Source: Microbacterium terrisoli (GTDB lineage: Bacteria; Actinomycetota; Actinomycetes; Actinomycetales; Microbacteriaceae). From it: 64,000 nt of DNA. Location: NCBI RefSeq assembly GCF_030866805.1, contig NZ_CP133019.1:1798001-1862000 (forward strand), in the 5' to 3' direction. Below the pieces are notes generated by a model. The model worked only from the letters and a program-made list of their open reading frames with translations, ran no database searches and had not been told where the DNA came from. The translations under genes were made by a program, and so were the position numbers. Shown here piece after piece: positions 15,049-24,328 of the stretch; within the stretch, counting starts at the first letter, position 1; every line of letters starts with the position of its first letter.

Positions 15049-15669
15049 TCAAGCCTTCTTCGGGGCGAGCTGCTCGATGATCGCCTTCGCGACATCCTGC
15101 ATCGTCAGTCGGCGGTCCATCGAAGCCTTCTGGATCCAACGGAAGGCTTCGGGCTCGGTCAGGCCCATCTTCTCGTTGAGCAGACCCTTCGCGCGGTCGA
15201 CCAGCTTGCGGGTCTCGAAGCGCTCGACCATGTCCTGCACCTCGGCTTCGAGCGTGATGATCTGCTCGTAGCGCGCGAGCGCGATCTCGATCGCGGGCAG
15301 CAGGTCGTTCGGGGTGAAGGGCTTGACGACATAGGCCAGCGCGCCGGCTTCGCTCGCCCGCTCGACCAGCTCCTTCTGGCTGAACGCCGTCAGGAGCACC
15401 ACCGGGGCGATGTGGTTCTTGCTGAGCTTCTCAGCGGCCGAGATGCCGTCCAACTGCGGCATCTTGACGTCCATGACCACGAGGTCGGGGCGAAGGTCGG
15501 TGGCCAGCTGGACTGCGGTCTCTCCATCACCTGCTTCGCCGACGACGTCGAAGCCGTTGTCGCGCAGGATCTCGACGATGTCGAGACGAATCAGTGATTC
15601 GTCTTCGGCCACCACGACCCGTCGCGGTGCGGAAGATGCGGACCCATTGTTCTGTTCCTGCTCAGTCAC
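15049..15669 (-). CDS. pdtaR: ANTAR-domain response regulator PdtaR
   Basis: A 206-residue response regulator. The receiver domain (about residues 16-130) has the acidic pair in VVAEDES and the phosphoacceptor Asp67 in VVMDVKMPQLDG, with Lys in YVVKPF. The C-terminal ANTAR domain (about 140-200) contains RAKGLLNEKMGLTEPEAFRWIQKASMD, which binds two-loop RNA hairpins and prevents transcription termination. The partner kinase PdtaS is not in the window. GTG 15669 is preceded by TAGGAT and 6 nt, suggesting leaderless expression. It is divergent from tRNA-Leu. Confidence 0.93.
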   Translation of the reverse strand: MTEQEQNNGSASSAPRRVVVAEDESLIRLDIVEILRDNGFDVVGEAGDGETAVQLATDLRPDLVVMDVKMPQLDGISAAEKLSKNHIAPVVLLTAFSQKELVERASEAGALAYVVKPFTPNDLLPAIEIALARYEQIITLEAEVQDMVERFETRKLVDRAKGLLNEKMGLTEPEAFRWIQKASMDRRLTMQDVAKAIIEQLAPKKA

Positions 15670-15675
15670 CCTAGA

Positions 15676-15681
15676 ATCCTA
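15676..15681 (-). promoter_or_regulatory. -10 box of leaderless pdtaR transcript
   Basis: TAGGAT on the minus strand lies 6 nt before GTG 15669; no Shine-Dalgarno sequence fits between. It lies in the 55-nt space between pdtaR and tRNA-Leu. Confidence 0.5.
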
Positions 15682-15724
15682 CGGTATCGTCGATGCTCGG
15701 CGCGCTTCCTGCACGCCGACGTGC

Positions 15725-15807
15725 GCCGGTGTGGCGGAATGGCAGACGCGACCGACTCAAAATCGGTTGCCCGCAAGGGCGTGTGGGTTCGACTCCCACC
15801 ACCGGCA
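15725..15807 (+). tRNA. tRNA-Leu (anticodon CAA)
   Basis: An 83-nt class II tRNA. The acceptor arms GCCGGTG and CACCGGC pair over 7 bp, the discriminator base is A, and CCA is not encoded. The anticodon stem ACCGA/TCGGT encloses loop CTCAAAA, giving anticodon CAA for the codon UUG. A long variable arm follows (TGCCCGCAAGGGCG), and the T arm contains GGTTCGACTCC. Such tRNA-Leu 3' ends are frequent integration sites, which fits the recombinase relic downstream. Confidence 0.97.
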
Positions 15808-16142
15808 CGATTTTCGCTCGCCTGCGATCCCAGCGCTTTCAAGGGGTCGTCAGCGACAATGCGGGCATCCGGCCGCCCGAAGTCCACGCGTGTCGCTAAA
15901 CACTCTCGGCGGTGGCGTGCGCGTCAAGCCAGCCAGCTGGTACTCTTCGAGACGCCGAAGGCGAAGCCGGACATGGGGTGGACCAGCCGGGTCGGGTCCC
16001 GGTGGAAGCAGCCCGCCGCCGTCACCCGGATCGGAAAGTCCCCCGCGTGCACGACCTGCCGCACACGCACGCATCCTGGCTCGTCGCTGACCGGGTGCCG
16101 CTCCCCAGTGGTCCGCGGTGTCGGGTCGCAGTCGCACCGTGC
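15808..16142 (+). pseudogene. Decayed tyrosine recombinase (integrase) fragment downstream of tRNA-Leu
   Basis: This 335-nt space has no intact gene. At 16047-16112 the plus strand encodes VHDLPHTHASWLVADRVPLP, an almost exact copy of the box II region of actinophage-type integrases, which reads H-D-L-R-H-T-H-A-S-W-L. The catalytic Arg is replaced by Pro, and the box with the second Arg and the final Tyr is not found in frame. Upstream, 15950-16040 may hold more of the gene in other frames. The location just after a tRNA 3' end fits the leftover end of an excised or deleted element. No second copy of the tRNA 3' end was seen by eye. Confidence 0.6.
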
Positions 16143-16550
16143 TCAGATCGCGGTGGCCATCTGTCCGTGGCCGATCGCGACGAGCATGGCGAGGACAGCC
16201 AGGACGACGGAGGTGGGGGTCATGGTGTTGCGTTCGGGTTTGCTGCGCGAGATCGCGTTCATGACGATGCCGAGGGCGAGGTACCCGAACACGACCCACA
16301 TCGCCACTCGGGACACCGTGTCGTCGAGCACGCTCAGCACCCCGGCACGGTCCCAGGCGATCCCGGCCATGAGCCCGTACAGCAGGATCGAGATGGCGCT
16401 GCCGATGCGGAGCCGGACAGGCAGCACCCGATGCTGGCCGCCCCACGCGTACCGTCCAAGCGGGGCTCCCAGAGCCAGCGCGAGCTGGAAGATCGACAGG
16501 GCGCCGAGGATGACGGTCAGGGCGAGCGCGGCGGGCATGGCCATGACCAT
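16143..16550 (-). CDS. Small four-helix membrane protein
   Basis: A 135-residue, very hydrophobic protein with about four membrane segments (LALTVILGALSIFQLALAL; IGSAISILLYGLMAGIAW; VAMWVVFGYLALGIVMNAI; SVVLAVLAMLVAIGHGQMA). No known domain is recognised. The ATG at 16550 has AGGGG 6 nt upstream. An alternative GTG at 16568 would overlap an upstream TGA as GTGA, hinting that it once followed another gene in an operon. A membrane protein near pyk also occurs in other actinobacteria, so it may be the conserved neighbour. Confidence 0.6.
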   Translation of the reverse strand: MVMAMPAALALTVILGALSIFQLALALGAPLGRYAWGGQHRVLPVRLRIGSAISILLYGLMAGIAWDRAGVLSVLDDTVSRVAMWVVFGYLALGIVMNAISRSKPERNTMTPTSVVLAVLAMLVAIGHGQMATAI

Positions 16551-16564
16551 ACCGGACCCCTGGG

Positions 16565-16636
16565 TCACTTCCCGTCGGTGGCCGACCGGTAGGCGTCCGA
16601 GCGGATGAGGACCGGCGCGGCACCGCTGTACACGAC
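16565..16636 (-). pseudogene. Possible 3' stub of a lost gene
   Basis: Twenty-four minus-strand codons ending at TGA 16567-16565 (VVYSGAAPVLIRSDAYRSATDGK) have G or C at 22 of 23 third positions, the coding pattern of this genome. The stretch begins right behind the pyk hairpin and has no room for a full gene. It overlaps a GTG start option of the following membrane protein by GTGA. It may be the remaining C-terminus of a deleted gene, or a 22-residue small protein starting at GTG 16633. The family is not recognised. Confidence 0.35.
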
Positions 16637-16638
16637 AG

Positions 16639-16670
16639 AAGCGGGATGCCTCGGCCGAGGCATCCCGCTT
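16639..16670 (-). terminator. Perfect 16-bp hairpin after pyk
   Basis: AAGCGGGATGCCTCGG is followed directly by its exact reverse complement, giving a 32-nt palindrome 18 nt past the pyk stop codon. Such strong GC hairpins act as intrinsic terminators in actinobacteria even without a U-run; none is present on either side. Confidence 0.7.
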
Positions 16671-16688
16671 CTTCCGATCCGGGTACGA

Positions 16689-18137
16689 CTAGTGGTGGTT
16701 GCGGTACACGGGCGCATTGCCGTGCACGGCATCGCCGACCTGGTGGATGCGGATGTCGTTGGTCGAACCGACGATTCCGGGTGGGGAGCCGGACACCACG
16801 ACCACCTTGTCGCCGACATCGGCGAGCGTGTGATCGAGCAGATAGTCGTCCACCTGATGGAACATCAGGTCGGTGTGGTCCACGTGCTCCACGAGCGCCG
16901 AGTGGATGCCCCAGGTCAGGGCCATCCGTCGCCGGATCTCCGGGACCGGGGTGAAGGCGATCATCGGCATCTTGGGCCGCAGCCGCGACATGCGGCGGGC
17001 GGTGTCGCCCGACTCGGTGAAGATGCACAAGTACTTCGCGTCGAGGAACTCGGCGACCTCGAGCGCTGCTGCCGTGATCGCTCCGCCCTGCGTCCTCGGC
17101 TTCGTGCCCAGCGGCAGGATACGCTCCAGGCCGTGGTCCTCGGTCGATGCGACGATGCGGGCCATCGTCTCGACGACGACGACGGGGTACTCCCCCACGC
17201 TGGTCTCGCCCGAGAGCATCACCGCGTCAGCGCCGTCCAGGACGGCGTTGGCCACGTCGCTGGTCTCAGCGCGCGTGGGGACGGGGTTGCTGATCATCGA
17301 CTCGAGCATCTGCGTGGCCACGATCACCGGCTTTGCCATGCGGCGGGCCAGTTCGACGGCCCGCTTCTGCACGATCGGCACCGCCTCCAGCGGCAGCTCC
17401 ACACCCAGATCACCGCGGGCGACCATGATGCCGTCGAAGGCATCGATGATGGCCTCGAGGTTGTCGACCGCCTGCGGCTTCTCGATCTTGGCGATCACCG
17501 GCACGCGGCGCTTCTCCTCGGCCATGATCTCGTGGACGCGCTTCACATCGTCCGCGTCGCGTACGAACGAGAGCGCGATGAGGTCGGCGCCGATGCGCAG
17601 ACCCCACCGCAGGTCGGCCTCGTCCTTCTCGCTCAGGGCGGGAACGTTCACGGCCACCCCGGGCAGGTTGATGCCCTTGTTGTTCGAGACCGCCCCGCCG
17701 ACCACCACACGGGTCGTGACCACCGTGCCGTCGGTGCTTTCGACCTCGACGCGCACCTTGCCGTCGTCGATCAGCAGCTGGTCGCCCGGCTTCACATCCT
17801 GCGGCAGGCCTTTGAAGGTCGTACCGCAGATGTCCTTCGTGCCGAGGATGTCTTCGGTCGTGATCTTGAACACGTCACCGGTGGCGAGCTCGTGCGGGCC
17901 GTCGGCGAACTTGCCGAGCCGGATCTTCGGGCCCTGCAGATCGACGAGGATCGCCACCGCGCGGTGCGCGTCGTCGGCGGACTTGCGCACATTGGCGAAG
18001 TTGGCCTCGTGCACGGTGTAGTCACCGTGACTCAGGTTGAATCGCGCCACATCCACGCCGGCGTCGATGATGGCACGGACCATCTCGTACGTCGAAGTGG
18101 CGGGCCCGAGCGTTGCGACGATTTTCGCGCGTCTCAT
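16689..18137 (-). CDS. pyk: Pyruvate kinase
   Basis: A 482-residue enzyme converting phosphoenolpyruvate and ADP to pyruvate and ATP in glycolysis. It begins RRAKIVATLGPAT with the first substrate-binding region (ARFNLSHG), has the active-site signature IAKIEKPQAVDNLEAI with the catalytic Lys, followed by MVARGDLGVELP and ATQMLESM, and ends with the allosteric C-domain. GGAG lies 11 nt before the ATG. A possible promoter overlaps the gltD stop codon upstream, giving a leader of about 80 nt. Confidence 0.97.
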   Translation of the reverse strand: MRRAKIVATLGPATSTYEMVRAIIDAGVDVARFNLSHGDYTVHEANFANVRKSADDAHRAVAILVDLQGPKIRLGKFADGPHELATGDVFKITTEDILGTKDICGTTFKGLPQDVKPGDQLLIDDGKVRVEVESTDGTVVTTRVVVGGAVSNNKGINLPGVAVNVPALSEKDEADLRWGLRIGADLIALSFVRDADDVKRVHEIMAEEKRRVPVIAKIEKPQAVDNLEAIIDAFDGIMVARGDLGVELPLEAVPIVQKRAVELARRMAKPVIVATQMLESMISNPVPTRAETSDVANAVLDGADAVMLSGETSVGEYPVVVVETMARIVASTEDHGLERILPLGTKPRTQGGAITAAALEVAEFLDAKYLCIFTESGDTARRMSRLRPKMPMIAFTPVPEIRRRMALTWGIHSALVEHVDHTDLMFHQVDDYLLDHTLADVGDKVVVVSGSPPGIVGSTNDIRIHQVGDAVHGNAPVYRNHH

Positions 18138-18221
18138 ACCGAGCAGTACTCCGGGTTGTGTGATGTCAGGGCAGATGCTGTGCCGCCTGACGGTGTTGAC
18201 AGGAATGGGTGAGCCGCCGCC

Positions 18222-18227
18222 AGCCTA
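18222..18227 (-). promoter_or_regulatory. -10 box overlapping the gltD stop codon, for pyk
   Basis: TAGGCT on the minus strand begins with the TAG stop codon of gltD (18227-18225). Transcription from it would start near 18215 and give pyk a leader of roughly 78 nt. This is inferred only from the hexamer, which recurs before other genes here. Confidence 0.35.
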
Positions 18228-19691
18228 CGCGGGCTCCAGGCTGATCGCGACATCGCCAGGCTGGATGAAGGTCTCCAGTGCGGTGTGCCCCATCAAGTAC
18301 TCGTCGACGTTCGCGGCCGCAGCGCGGCCCTCGGCGATCGCCCACACGATCAGGGACTGGCCGCGCCCCGCGTCGCCGGCGACGAAGACGCCGGGCTGCG
18401 TGGTCTGGAAGTCGGGGGTGCGCTTGACGCCGCCCAGTCGGGTGAAAGCGACGTCGATCTGCTCTTCGAGCTGCTCCCGCTCGCTTCCGCGGAAGCCGAG
18501 GGCCAGCAGCACCAGATCGGCGGGGATCTCCCGCTCGGTTCCGGGGGCGGGCACTCGGGCACCGTCGACATACTGCGTCTCGGCGACCTTCAGCGCACGC
18601 ACGTGGCCGTCGTCATCGGTGAGGAACTCGACGGTGCTGGCCAGGTAGCTGCGGTCGCCCCCCTCCTCGTGGGACGGCTGCACCTCGAACACCGTGGGCA
18701 CCATGGGCCAGGGCTGGTGCGCCGGCCGCTCGTCGGCGGGTCGCTTGCCGATCGCGAGGTTCGTGACGCTGAGCGCACCCTGACGGTGTGCCGTGCCGAT
18801 GCAGTCCGACCCGGTGTCGCCGCCGCCGATCACGATGACGTGCTTGCCCTCGGCGGTGATCTGCCCGGGCACCTCGTCGCCGGCGACGGCCTTGTTGGAC
18901 TGCACGAGGTAGTCCATCGCGTAGTGGATGCCGGCAGCCTCGCGTCCGGGGATGGGCAGGTCACGCGGCACTGTCGCGCCGGTGGCCACGACCACGGCGT
19001 CATACCGGGCGCGCAGCTGCTCCCAGGTGATGTCGCGGCCGATCTCGACGCCGGTGCGGAAGATCGTGCCTTCCGCGCGCAGCTGCTCCAGCCGCAGTTC
19101 GAGCACGGCCTTCTCGAGCTTGAAATCGGGGATGCCGTAGCGCAGCAGGCCGCCGATGCGGTCATCGCGCTCGAACACCGCCACCGTGTGCCCGGCGCGC
19201 GTCAGCTGCTGGGCGGCGGCCAGTCCTGCCGGGCCCGACCCGACGATCGCCACGGTGCGCCCGGTCAGACGACCCGGCGGCTGAGGCTTCACCCAGCCGT
19301 TGCGGAAAGCCTCGTCGGCGATGGTCTGCTCGATGCGCTTGATCGTGACAGCGGGCTGGTTGATGCCCAGCACGCACGCGTTCTCACAGGGTGCAGGGCA
19401 CAGCCTGCCGGTCAGCTCCGGGAAATTGTTCGTCGCGTGCAGACGCTCGCTGGCGGCCTGCCAGCGGTTGCGGCTGGTCAGGTCGTTCCATTCCGGGATC
19501 AGGTTGCCCAACGGACACCCCGTGTGGCAGAACGGCACGCCGCAGTCCATGCACCGCGACGCCTGTCGGCGCACCATCTCGGTGTCGGTCGGTTCGTACA
19601 CCTCGTCGAAGTCCATGATCCGCACCGGGACCGGGCGGCGCGGCGGCTGCTCACGATACGTCAGCTTGAGGAATCCCCTCGGGTCAGCCAC
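18225..19691 (-). CDS. gltD: Glutamate synthase small subunit
   Basis: A 488-residue NADPH-dependent subunit that feeds electrons to GltB for glutamate formation from glutamine and 2-oxoglutarate. The N-terminal cysteine clusters CMDCGVPFCHTGCPLGN and CPAPCENAC bind two [4Fe-4S] centres. Then come the FAD site VGSGPAGLAAAQQL and the NADPH site GGGDTGSDC. Its ATG overlaps the gltB stop by 8 bp, so the subunits are translated together in the order gltB-gltD. Confidence 0.97.
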   Translation of the reverse strand: MADPRGFLKLTYREQPPRRPVPVRIMDFDEVYEPTDTEMVRRQASRCMDCGVPFCHTGCPLGNLIPEWNDLTSRNRWQAASERLHATNNFPELTGRLCPAPCENACVLGINQPAVTIKRIEQTIADEAFRNGWVKPQPPGRLTGRTVAIVGSGPAGLAAAQQLTRAGHTVAVFERDDRIGGLLRYGIPDFKLEKAVLELRLEQLRAEGTIFRTGVEIGRDITWEQLRARYDAVVVATGATVPRDLPIPGREAAGIHYAMDYLVQSNKAVAGDEVPGQITAEGKHVIVIGGGDTGSDCIGTAHRQGALSVTNLAIGKRPADERPAHQPWPMVPTVFEVQPSHEEGGDRSYLASTVEFLTDDDGHVRALKVAETQYVDGARVPAPGTEREIPADLVLLALGFRGSEREQLEEQIDVAFTRLGGVKRTPDFQTTQPGVFVAGDAGRGQSLIVWAIAEGRAAAANVDEYLMGHTALETFIQPGDVAISLEPA

Positions 19692-22600
19692 GGGTCACCT
19701 CCAGGATGCGATTCCAGACGGCATCGCCGTCGGGGTCCAGGCCTTCGTCGACGGCGTTCTGCCGCACTTCCAGCACCGCGGAGTAGTCGCGCGGCACCAG
19801 CCGGGTGAACCGGTCGAGGTGAGCGCTGAAGTCGGCCAGGATCGACGCCGCCAGCACCGATCCGGTCAGCCGGCAGTGCTGCTCGAGCAGATCACGCAGG
19901 ATCGCGGCATCCGCCGAGCCCAGCGGGCCCACCAGCAGCGAACCGGACTCGCGCGCCAGCGAGTTGACGTCTGCGTCGTTCAGATCGTAGATGTACGCGG
20001 TGCCGCCCGACATGCCCGCGCCGATGTTGCGACCGGTGCGCCCGAGGATGACCGCACAGCCGCCGGTCATGTACTCCAGCGCATGATCGCCCACGCCCTC
20101 GACCACGGCCGTCGCACCGGAGTTGCGCACCAGGAACCGCTCTCCCACGACGCCGCGGACGAACAGGCTTCCGCTGGTGGCGCCGTACCCGATCACGTTG
20201 CCCGCGATGACGTTCTGCGAAGCGGTGAAGCGTGACCCGTGTGGCGGTCGGATGATGATCTGACCGCCCGACAGGCCCTTTGCGACGTAGTCGTTCGCGT
20301 CGCCGACCAAGTCCAGCGTGATGCCCGAGGGCATGAACGCACCCAGGGACTGGCCGGCCGAGCCGGTGAGCTCCAGGTGTATGGATCCCGCGGGCAGTCC
20401 GTGCTCGCCCCGTGCCTTGGTGACATGGTGGCCCAGCAGCGTCCCCACCGCGCGGTCGGTGTTGCGGATGTCGCGGACCAGGCGGATGGTGCCGCCGGTG
20501 TCGATGACATCCCGGGCCTCGGCGATCACGCTGACGTCGAAGTGCTCGCCCAGTCGGTGGTCCTGATCGCGCAGGTGCCGACGTGGCGCGTCAGCGGGCA
20601 GGTCCGGTCCGGCCAGGATGGGGCTCAGGTCCAGTCCGGCTGCCTTGAAGTGCCCGATGGCATCGGAGGTCTCCAGCAGGTCGCGTCGGCCGATGGCCTC
20701 TTCTATGCTGCGCAGGCCGAGGGATGCGAGGTGTTCGCGCACCTCCTCGGCGATGAATTGCATGAACGTCACGACGTGCTCGGCCTGGCCGGTGAACCGG
20801 TCGCGCAGCAGCGGGTCCTGGGTGGCCACGCCCACCGGGCACGTGTTCAGGTGGCACTTGCGCATCATGATGCATCCCGAGACCACGAGCGGCGCGGTGG
20901 CGAACCCGAACTCCTCAGCGCCCAGCAGCGCCGCCACGATCACATCGCGGCCGGTCTTGAGCTGCCCGTCGGCCTGCACCACCACCCGGTCGCGCAGACC
21001 GTTGAGCATCAGCGTCTGCTGCGTCTCGGCCAAGCCCAGCTCCCACGGGGTACCCGCGTGCTTGAGCGAGTTCAGCGGGCTCGCGCCAGTGCCCCCGTCG
21101 TGTCCTGAGACGAGGATGACGTCGGCCTGCGCCTTCGCGCAGCCTGCCGCCACGGCGCCGATCCCGGATTGGCTGACCAGCTTGACGTGCACCCGCGCGG
21201 CGGGGCTGGCGTGCTTGAGGTCGAAGATCAGCTGCTTGAGGTCCTCGATGGAGTAGATGTCGTGGTGCGGGGGCGGTGAGATCAATCCGACGCCGGCCGT
21301 GGCGTGGCGCGTGCGCGCGATCCACGGGTACACCTTCTCGGGCGGCAGTTGGCCGCCCTCGCCGGGCTTGGCACCCTGCGCGAGCTTGATCTGGATGTCG
21401 TCCGCGGACGTGAGATACAGGCTCGTCACGCCGAACCTGCCCGAGGCCACCTGCTTGATGGCGCTGCGGGTGCGCGGGTCCAGCAGTCGCTCGACGTCTT
21501 CGCCGCCCTCACCCGTGTTCGACTTGCCGCCGATCGAGTTCATCGCGATCGCGAGGGTCTCGTGCGCCTCACGCGAGATGGACCCGTAACTCATCGCACC
21601 GGTCGCGAACCGCTTCACGATCTCGCTGACCGGCTCGACCTCGTCCAGCGGAACGGGCTCGTGGACGCCGGTGCGCAGGGCGAACATCCCGCGCAGCGTC
21701 TTCAACTCTGCGGACTGGTCGTCCACGCGGTGCGTGTAATCCCGGAAGATGTCGAAGCGCCGGGTGCGGGTGGAATGCTGCAGCCGGAAGACGGTCTCGG
21801 GGTTGAACAGGTGCGGCGGGCCGTTGCGGCGCCACTGGTACTCGCCGCCGGTCCACAGCCGCTCGTGCACGCGCGCAGCGTCGTCCGGCGGGTAGGCGAA
21901 GTCGTGACGCACCTGGTTCTCGGCCTCGACGTCTTCCAGTCCGATGCCACCCAGTGCCGAGATCGTCCCGGTGAAGAACTCGTCGATCAGCTCCTGGCCG
22001 AGCCCGATCGCCTCGAACACCTGGGCGCCGCTGTACGAGGCGACCGTGGAGATCCCCATCTTCGACATGATCTTCAGCACGCCCTTGCCGAGCGCGTGGA
22101 TCACGTTGTCGACCGCCTCTTCACGAGACAGTCCGGTGATGTCGCCGTTGCGCACGAGGTACTCGACGGTCTCCATGGCCAGATACGGGTTCACCGCCGA
22201 TGCGCCGTAGCCGAGCAGGCATGCGACATGGTGCACTTCGCGCACGTCGCCGGCCTCGACGATCAGGCCCACCTTCATGCGGTTCTCGTTGCGGATCAGG
22301 TGATGGTGCACAGCCGAGACCAGCAGCAGCGACGGGATGGGGACGAGGTCCTTGTCCGAATCGCGGTCGGACAGGATGATGAACTCCGCACCCGCCTCGA
22401 TCGCGGCATCCACCTCTGCGCACACCTGTGCCAGCCGCTCTCTCATGGTGCCGGGGCCCGCATCGAAGTGGTACAAGCCGTGCACGGTCACCGATTTGCG
22501 GCCGGGCATCGTCCGCTCGATGTTCTGGAGCTTTGCCAGTTCGTCGTTGTCGAGCACCGGGAAGTCGATCGTGACCTGCCGGGCGTGATCCGGGCCCCAG

Positions 22601-24258
22601 GACAGCAGATTGCGTTCGGGGCCGATGCCGCAGCGCAGACTCGTGACCACGGCCTCGCGGATCGAGTCCAGCGGAGGGTTGGTGACCTGCGCGAACTGCT
22701 GCGTGAAGTAGTCGAACAGCAGCCGCGGGCGTTCGCTGAGCGCGGCGATGGGAGTGTCGGTGCCCATCGCTCCGATCGGCTCGGCGCCGTGCTGGCCCAT
22801 CGGCAGCAGCAGCGTCGAGATCTCCTCTTCGGTGTACCCGAACGTGCGCTGACGGCGCGTGATCGAGGTGATCGGGTGCGTGATGTGCTCGCGCTCGGGC
22901 AGCTCGGAAAGCTCGAGCTTCTGCCGCAGCCACAGACCCCACGGGTGCAGCTGTGCCAACTCGCCCTTCACCTCCTCGTCGGTGACGATTCTGTGCTCCG
23001 CGGTGTCGACCACGAACATGCGTCCGGGACGAAGCCGTCCCCGCTGCTGGATGCGCTCATCGGCGATCTCGAGAACTCCGGTCTCGCTGGCCACGATCAC
23101 CAGACCGTCGGTTGTCACCGTCCACCGGCCGGGCCGCAGTCCGTTGCGGTCGAGCGTGGCGCACACGAGCGAGCCGTCGGTGGCGATCAGTGCGGCCGGC
23201 CCGTCCCACGGTTCCATCTGCAGCGCGTGGTAGTCGTAGAACGCGCGCAGGTCGGGATCGAGGTCCGTGCGGTTCTCGTAGGCCTCGGGCACCATCATCA
23301 GCATCGAATGCGGCAGGCTGCGCCCGGTGAGCGTCAGCATCTCGAGGACCTCGTCGAACGACGCCGAGTCGCTGCCGCCGTCGGTGCAGATGGGCAGCAG
23401 CGGTGCGAGGTCGCCGACCAGGTCGGATGCCAGCTGTGACTGGCGCGCACGCATCCAGTTGCGGTTGCCGCCGATGGTGTTGATCTCGCCGTTGTGGGCG
23501 ACCATGCGCAGCGGCTGGGCCAGCGACCAGGACGGGAACGTGTTGGTGGAGTACCGGGAGTGCACGACGGCCAGCTCGGAGGCGAATCGCTCGTCCTGCA
23601 GATCGGGGTAGAAGGGCTCGAGTTGGAGCGTGGTCACCATGCCCTTGTAGCCGAGGGTCCGAGAAGACAGCGAGACGAAATACGCGCCCAGCTCGTGCTG
23701 GGCGCGCTTGCGCATCCGGTAGACGCGACGGTCGAGGTCGAGTCCGGAAAGCGCCGGCGCACCGCCGATCGCCGGGCGCGACAGGAACAGCTGCTCGAAG
23801 GCGGGACGCGCCTGAAGCGCCAGCTTGCCGACGTGCGTGTCGTCGACGGGCACCTCGCGCCAGCCGAGCACGACGAGACCCTCGTCGGCGGCAAGCTGCT
23901 CGAGGTTGCTCTTCTGCGCTGCGCGCTCGTTGTCGTTACGGGACAGGAACGCCGTTCCGGCCGCATACTCGCCGACGGGCGGCAGCGGGAACGAGGTGAC
24001 GGCGCGCAGGAACGCGTCAGGCATCTGCGTCAGGATGCCGGCGCCGTCGCCGGTCCCGGCATCCGAGCCGACCGCACCGCGATGCTCGAGATTGCGCAGC
24101 GCCGTCAGTGCGAGCTCGATGATGTCATGCCCGGGCTCGCCCCGAAGGGTGGCCACCATGGCCAGTCCGCACGCGTCCTTCTCGAACGCGGGGTTGTACA
24201 GTCCCTGCTGCGGCGGCAGAACGCCGCCCGGGACTTCCGATCGAAGGGTCGATGACAT
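19684..24258 (-). CDS. gltB: Glutamate synthase large subunit
   Basis: A 1524-residue subunit. Residues 1-29 are a propeptide, and Cys30 in FEKDACGLAMVATL becomes the N-terminal nucleophile of the class II glutamine amidotransferase domain. The central and FMN-binding synthase domains follow (AQGAKPGEGGQLP, GHDGGTGASPLNS), with the [3Fe-4S] motif CIMMRKCHLNTCPVG, and a C-terminal beta-helix GXGXG domain. ATG 24258 is chosen because AGGA lies 8 nt upstream and the propeptide begins there; a 47-residue in-frame extension is proline-rich and unlike the family. Confidence 0.97.
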   Translation of the reverse strand: MSSTLRSEVPGGVLPPQQGLYNPAFEKDACGLAMVATLRGEPGHDIIELALTALRNLEHRGAVGSDAGTGDGAGILTQMPDAFLRAVTSFPLPPVGEYAAGTAFLSRNDNERAAQKSNLEQLAADEGLVVLGWREVPVDDTHVGKLALQARPAFEQLFLSRPAIGGAPALSGLDLDRRVYRMRKRAQHELGAYFVSLSSRTLGYKGMVTTLQLEPFYPDLQDERFASELAVVHSRYSTNTFPSWSLAQPLRMVAHNGEINTIGGNRNWMRARQSQLASDLVGDLAPLLPICTDGGSDSASFDEVLEMLTLTGRSLPHSMLMMVPEAYENRTDLDPDLRAFYDYHALQMEPWDGPAALIATDGSLVCATLDRNGLRPGRWTVTTDGLVIVASETGVLEIADERIQQRGRLRPGRMFVVDTAEHRIVTDEEVKGELAQLHPWGLWLRQKLELSELPEREHITHPITSITRRQRTFGYTEEEISTLLLPMGQHGAEPIGAMGTDTPIAALSERPRLLFDYFTQQFAQVTNPPLDSIREAVVTSLRCGIGPERNLLSWGPDHARQVTIDFPVLDNDELAKLQNIERTMPGRKSVTVHGLYHFDAGPGTMRERLAQVCAEVDAAIEAGAEFIILSDRDSDKDLVPIPSLLLVSAVHHHLIRNENRMKVGLIVEAGDVREVHHVACLLGYGASAVNPYLAMETVEYLVRNGDITGLSREEAVDNVIHALGKGVLKIMSKMGISTVASYSGAQVFEAIGLGQELIDEFFTGTISALGGIGLEDVEAENQVRHDFAYPPDDAARVHERLWTGGEYQWRRNGPPHLFNPETVFRLQHSTRTRRFDIFRDYTHRVDDQSAELKTLRGMFALRTGVHEPVPLDEVEPVSEIVKRFATGAMSYGSISREAHETLAIAMNSIGGKSNTGEGGEDVERLLDPRTRSAIKQVASGRFGVTSLYLTSADDIQIKLAQGAKPGEGGQLPPEKVYPWIARTRHATAGVGLISPPPHHDIYSIEDLKQLIFDLKHASPAARVHVKLVSQSGIGAVAAGCAKAQADVILVSGHDGGTGASPLNSLKHAGTPWELGLAETQQTLMLNGLRDRVVVQADGQLKTGRDVIVAALLGAEEFGFATAPLVVSGCIMMRKCHLNTCPVGVATQDPLLRDRFTGQAEHVVTFMQFIAEEVREHLASLGLRSIEEAIGRRDLLETSDAIGHFKAAGLDLSPILAGPDLPADAPRRHLRDQDHRLGEHFDVSVIAEARDVIDTGGTIRLVRDIRNTDRAVGTLLGHHVTKARGEHGLPAGSIHLELTGSAGQSLGAFMPSGITLDLVGDANDYVAKGLSGGQIIIRPPHGSRFTASQNVIAGNVIGYGATSGSLFVRGVVGERFLVRNSGATAVVEGVGDHALEYMTGGCAVILGRTGRNIGAGMSGGTAYIYDLNDADVNSLARESGSLLVGPLGSADAAILRDLLEQHCRLTGSVLAASILADFSAHLDRFTRLVPRDYSAVLEVRQNAVDEGLDPDGDAVWNRILEVTRG

Positions 24259-24328
24259 GGCTGTCGTCCTCACGAGTTCGGTGCGGGACGACGTCGGCCC
24301 AGCGGGAGGGGTGCCGCTGCGGCGAGGA

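Noticed and set aside
15721-16608. A long plus-strand frame beginning inside tRNA-Leu
   Set aside because: It starts within the tRNA and runs antisense to the membrane protein. Only the integrase box at 16047-16112, in another frame, has support.
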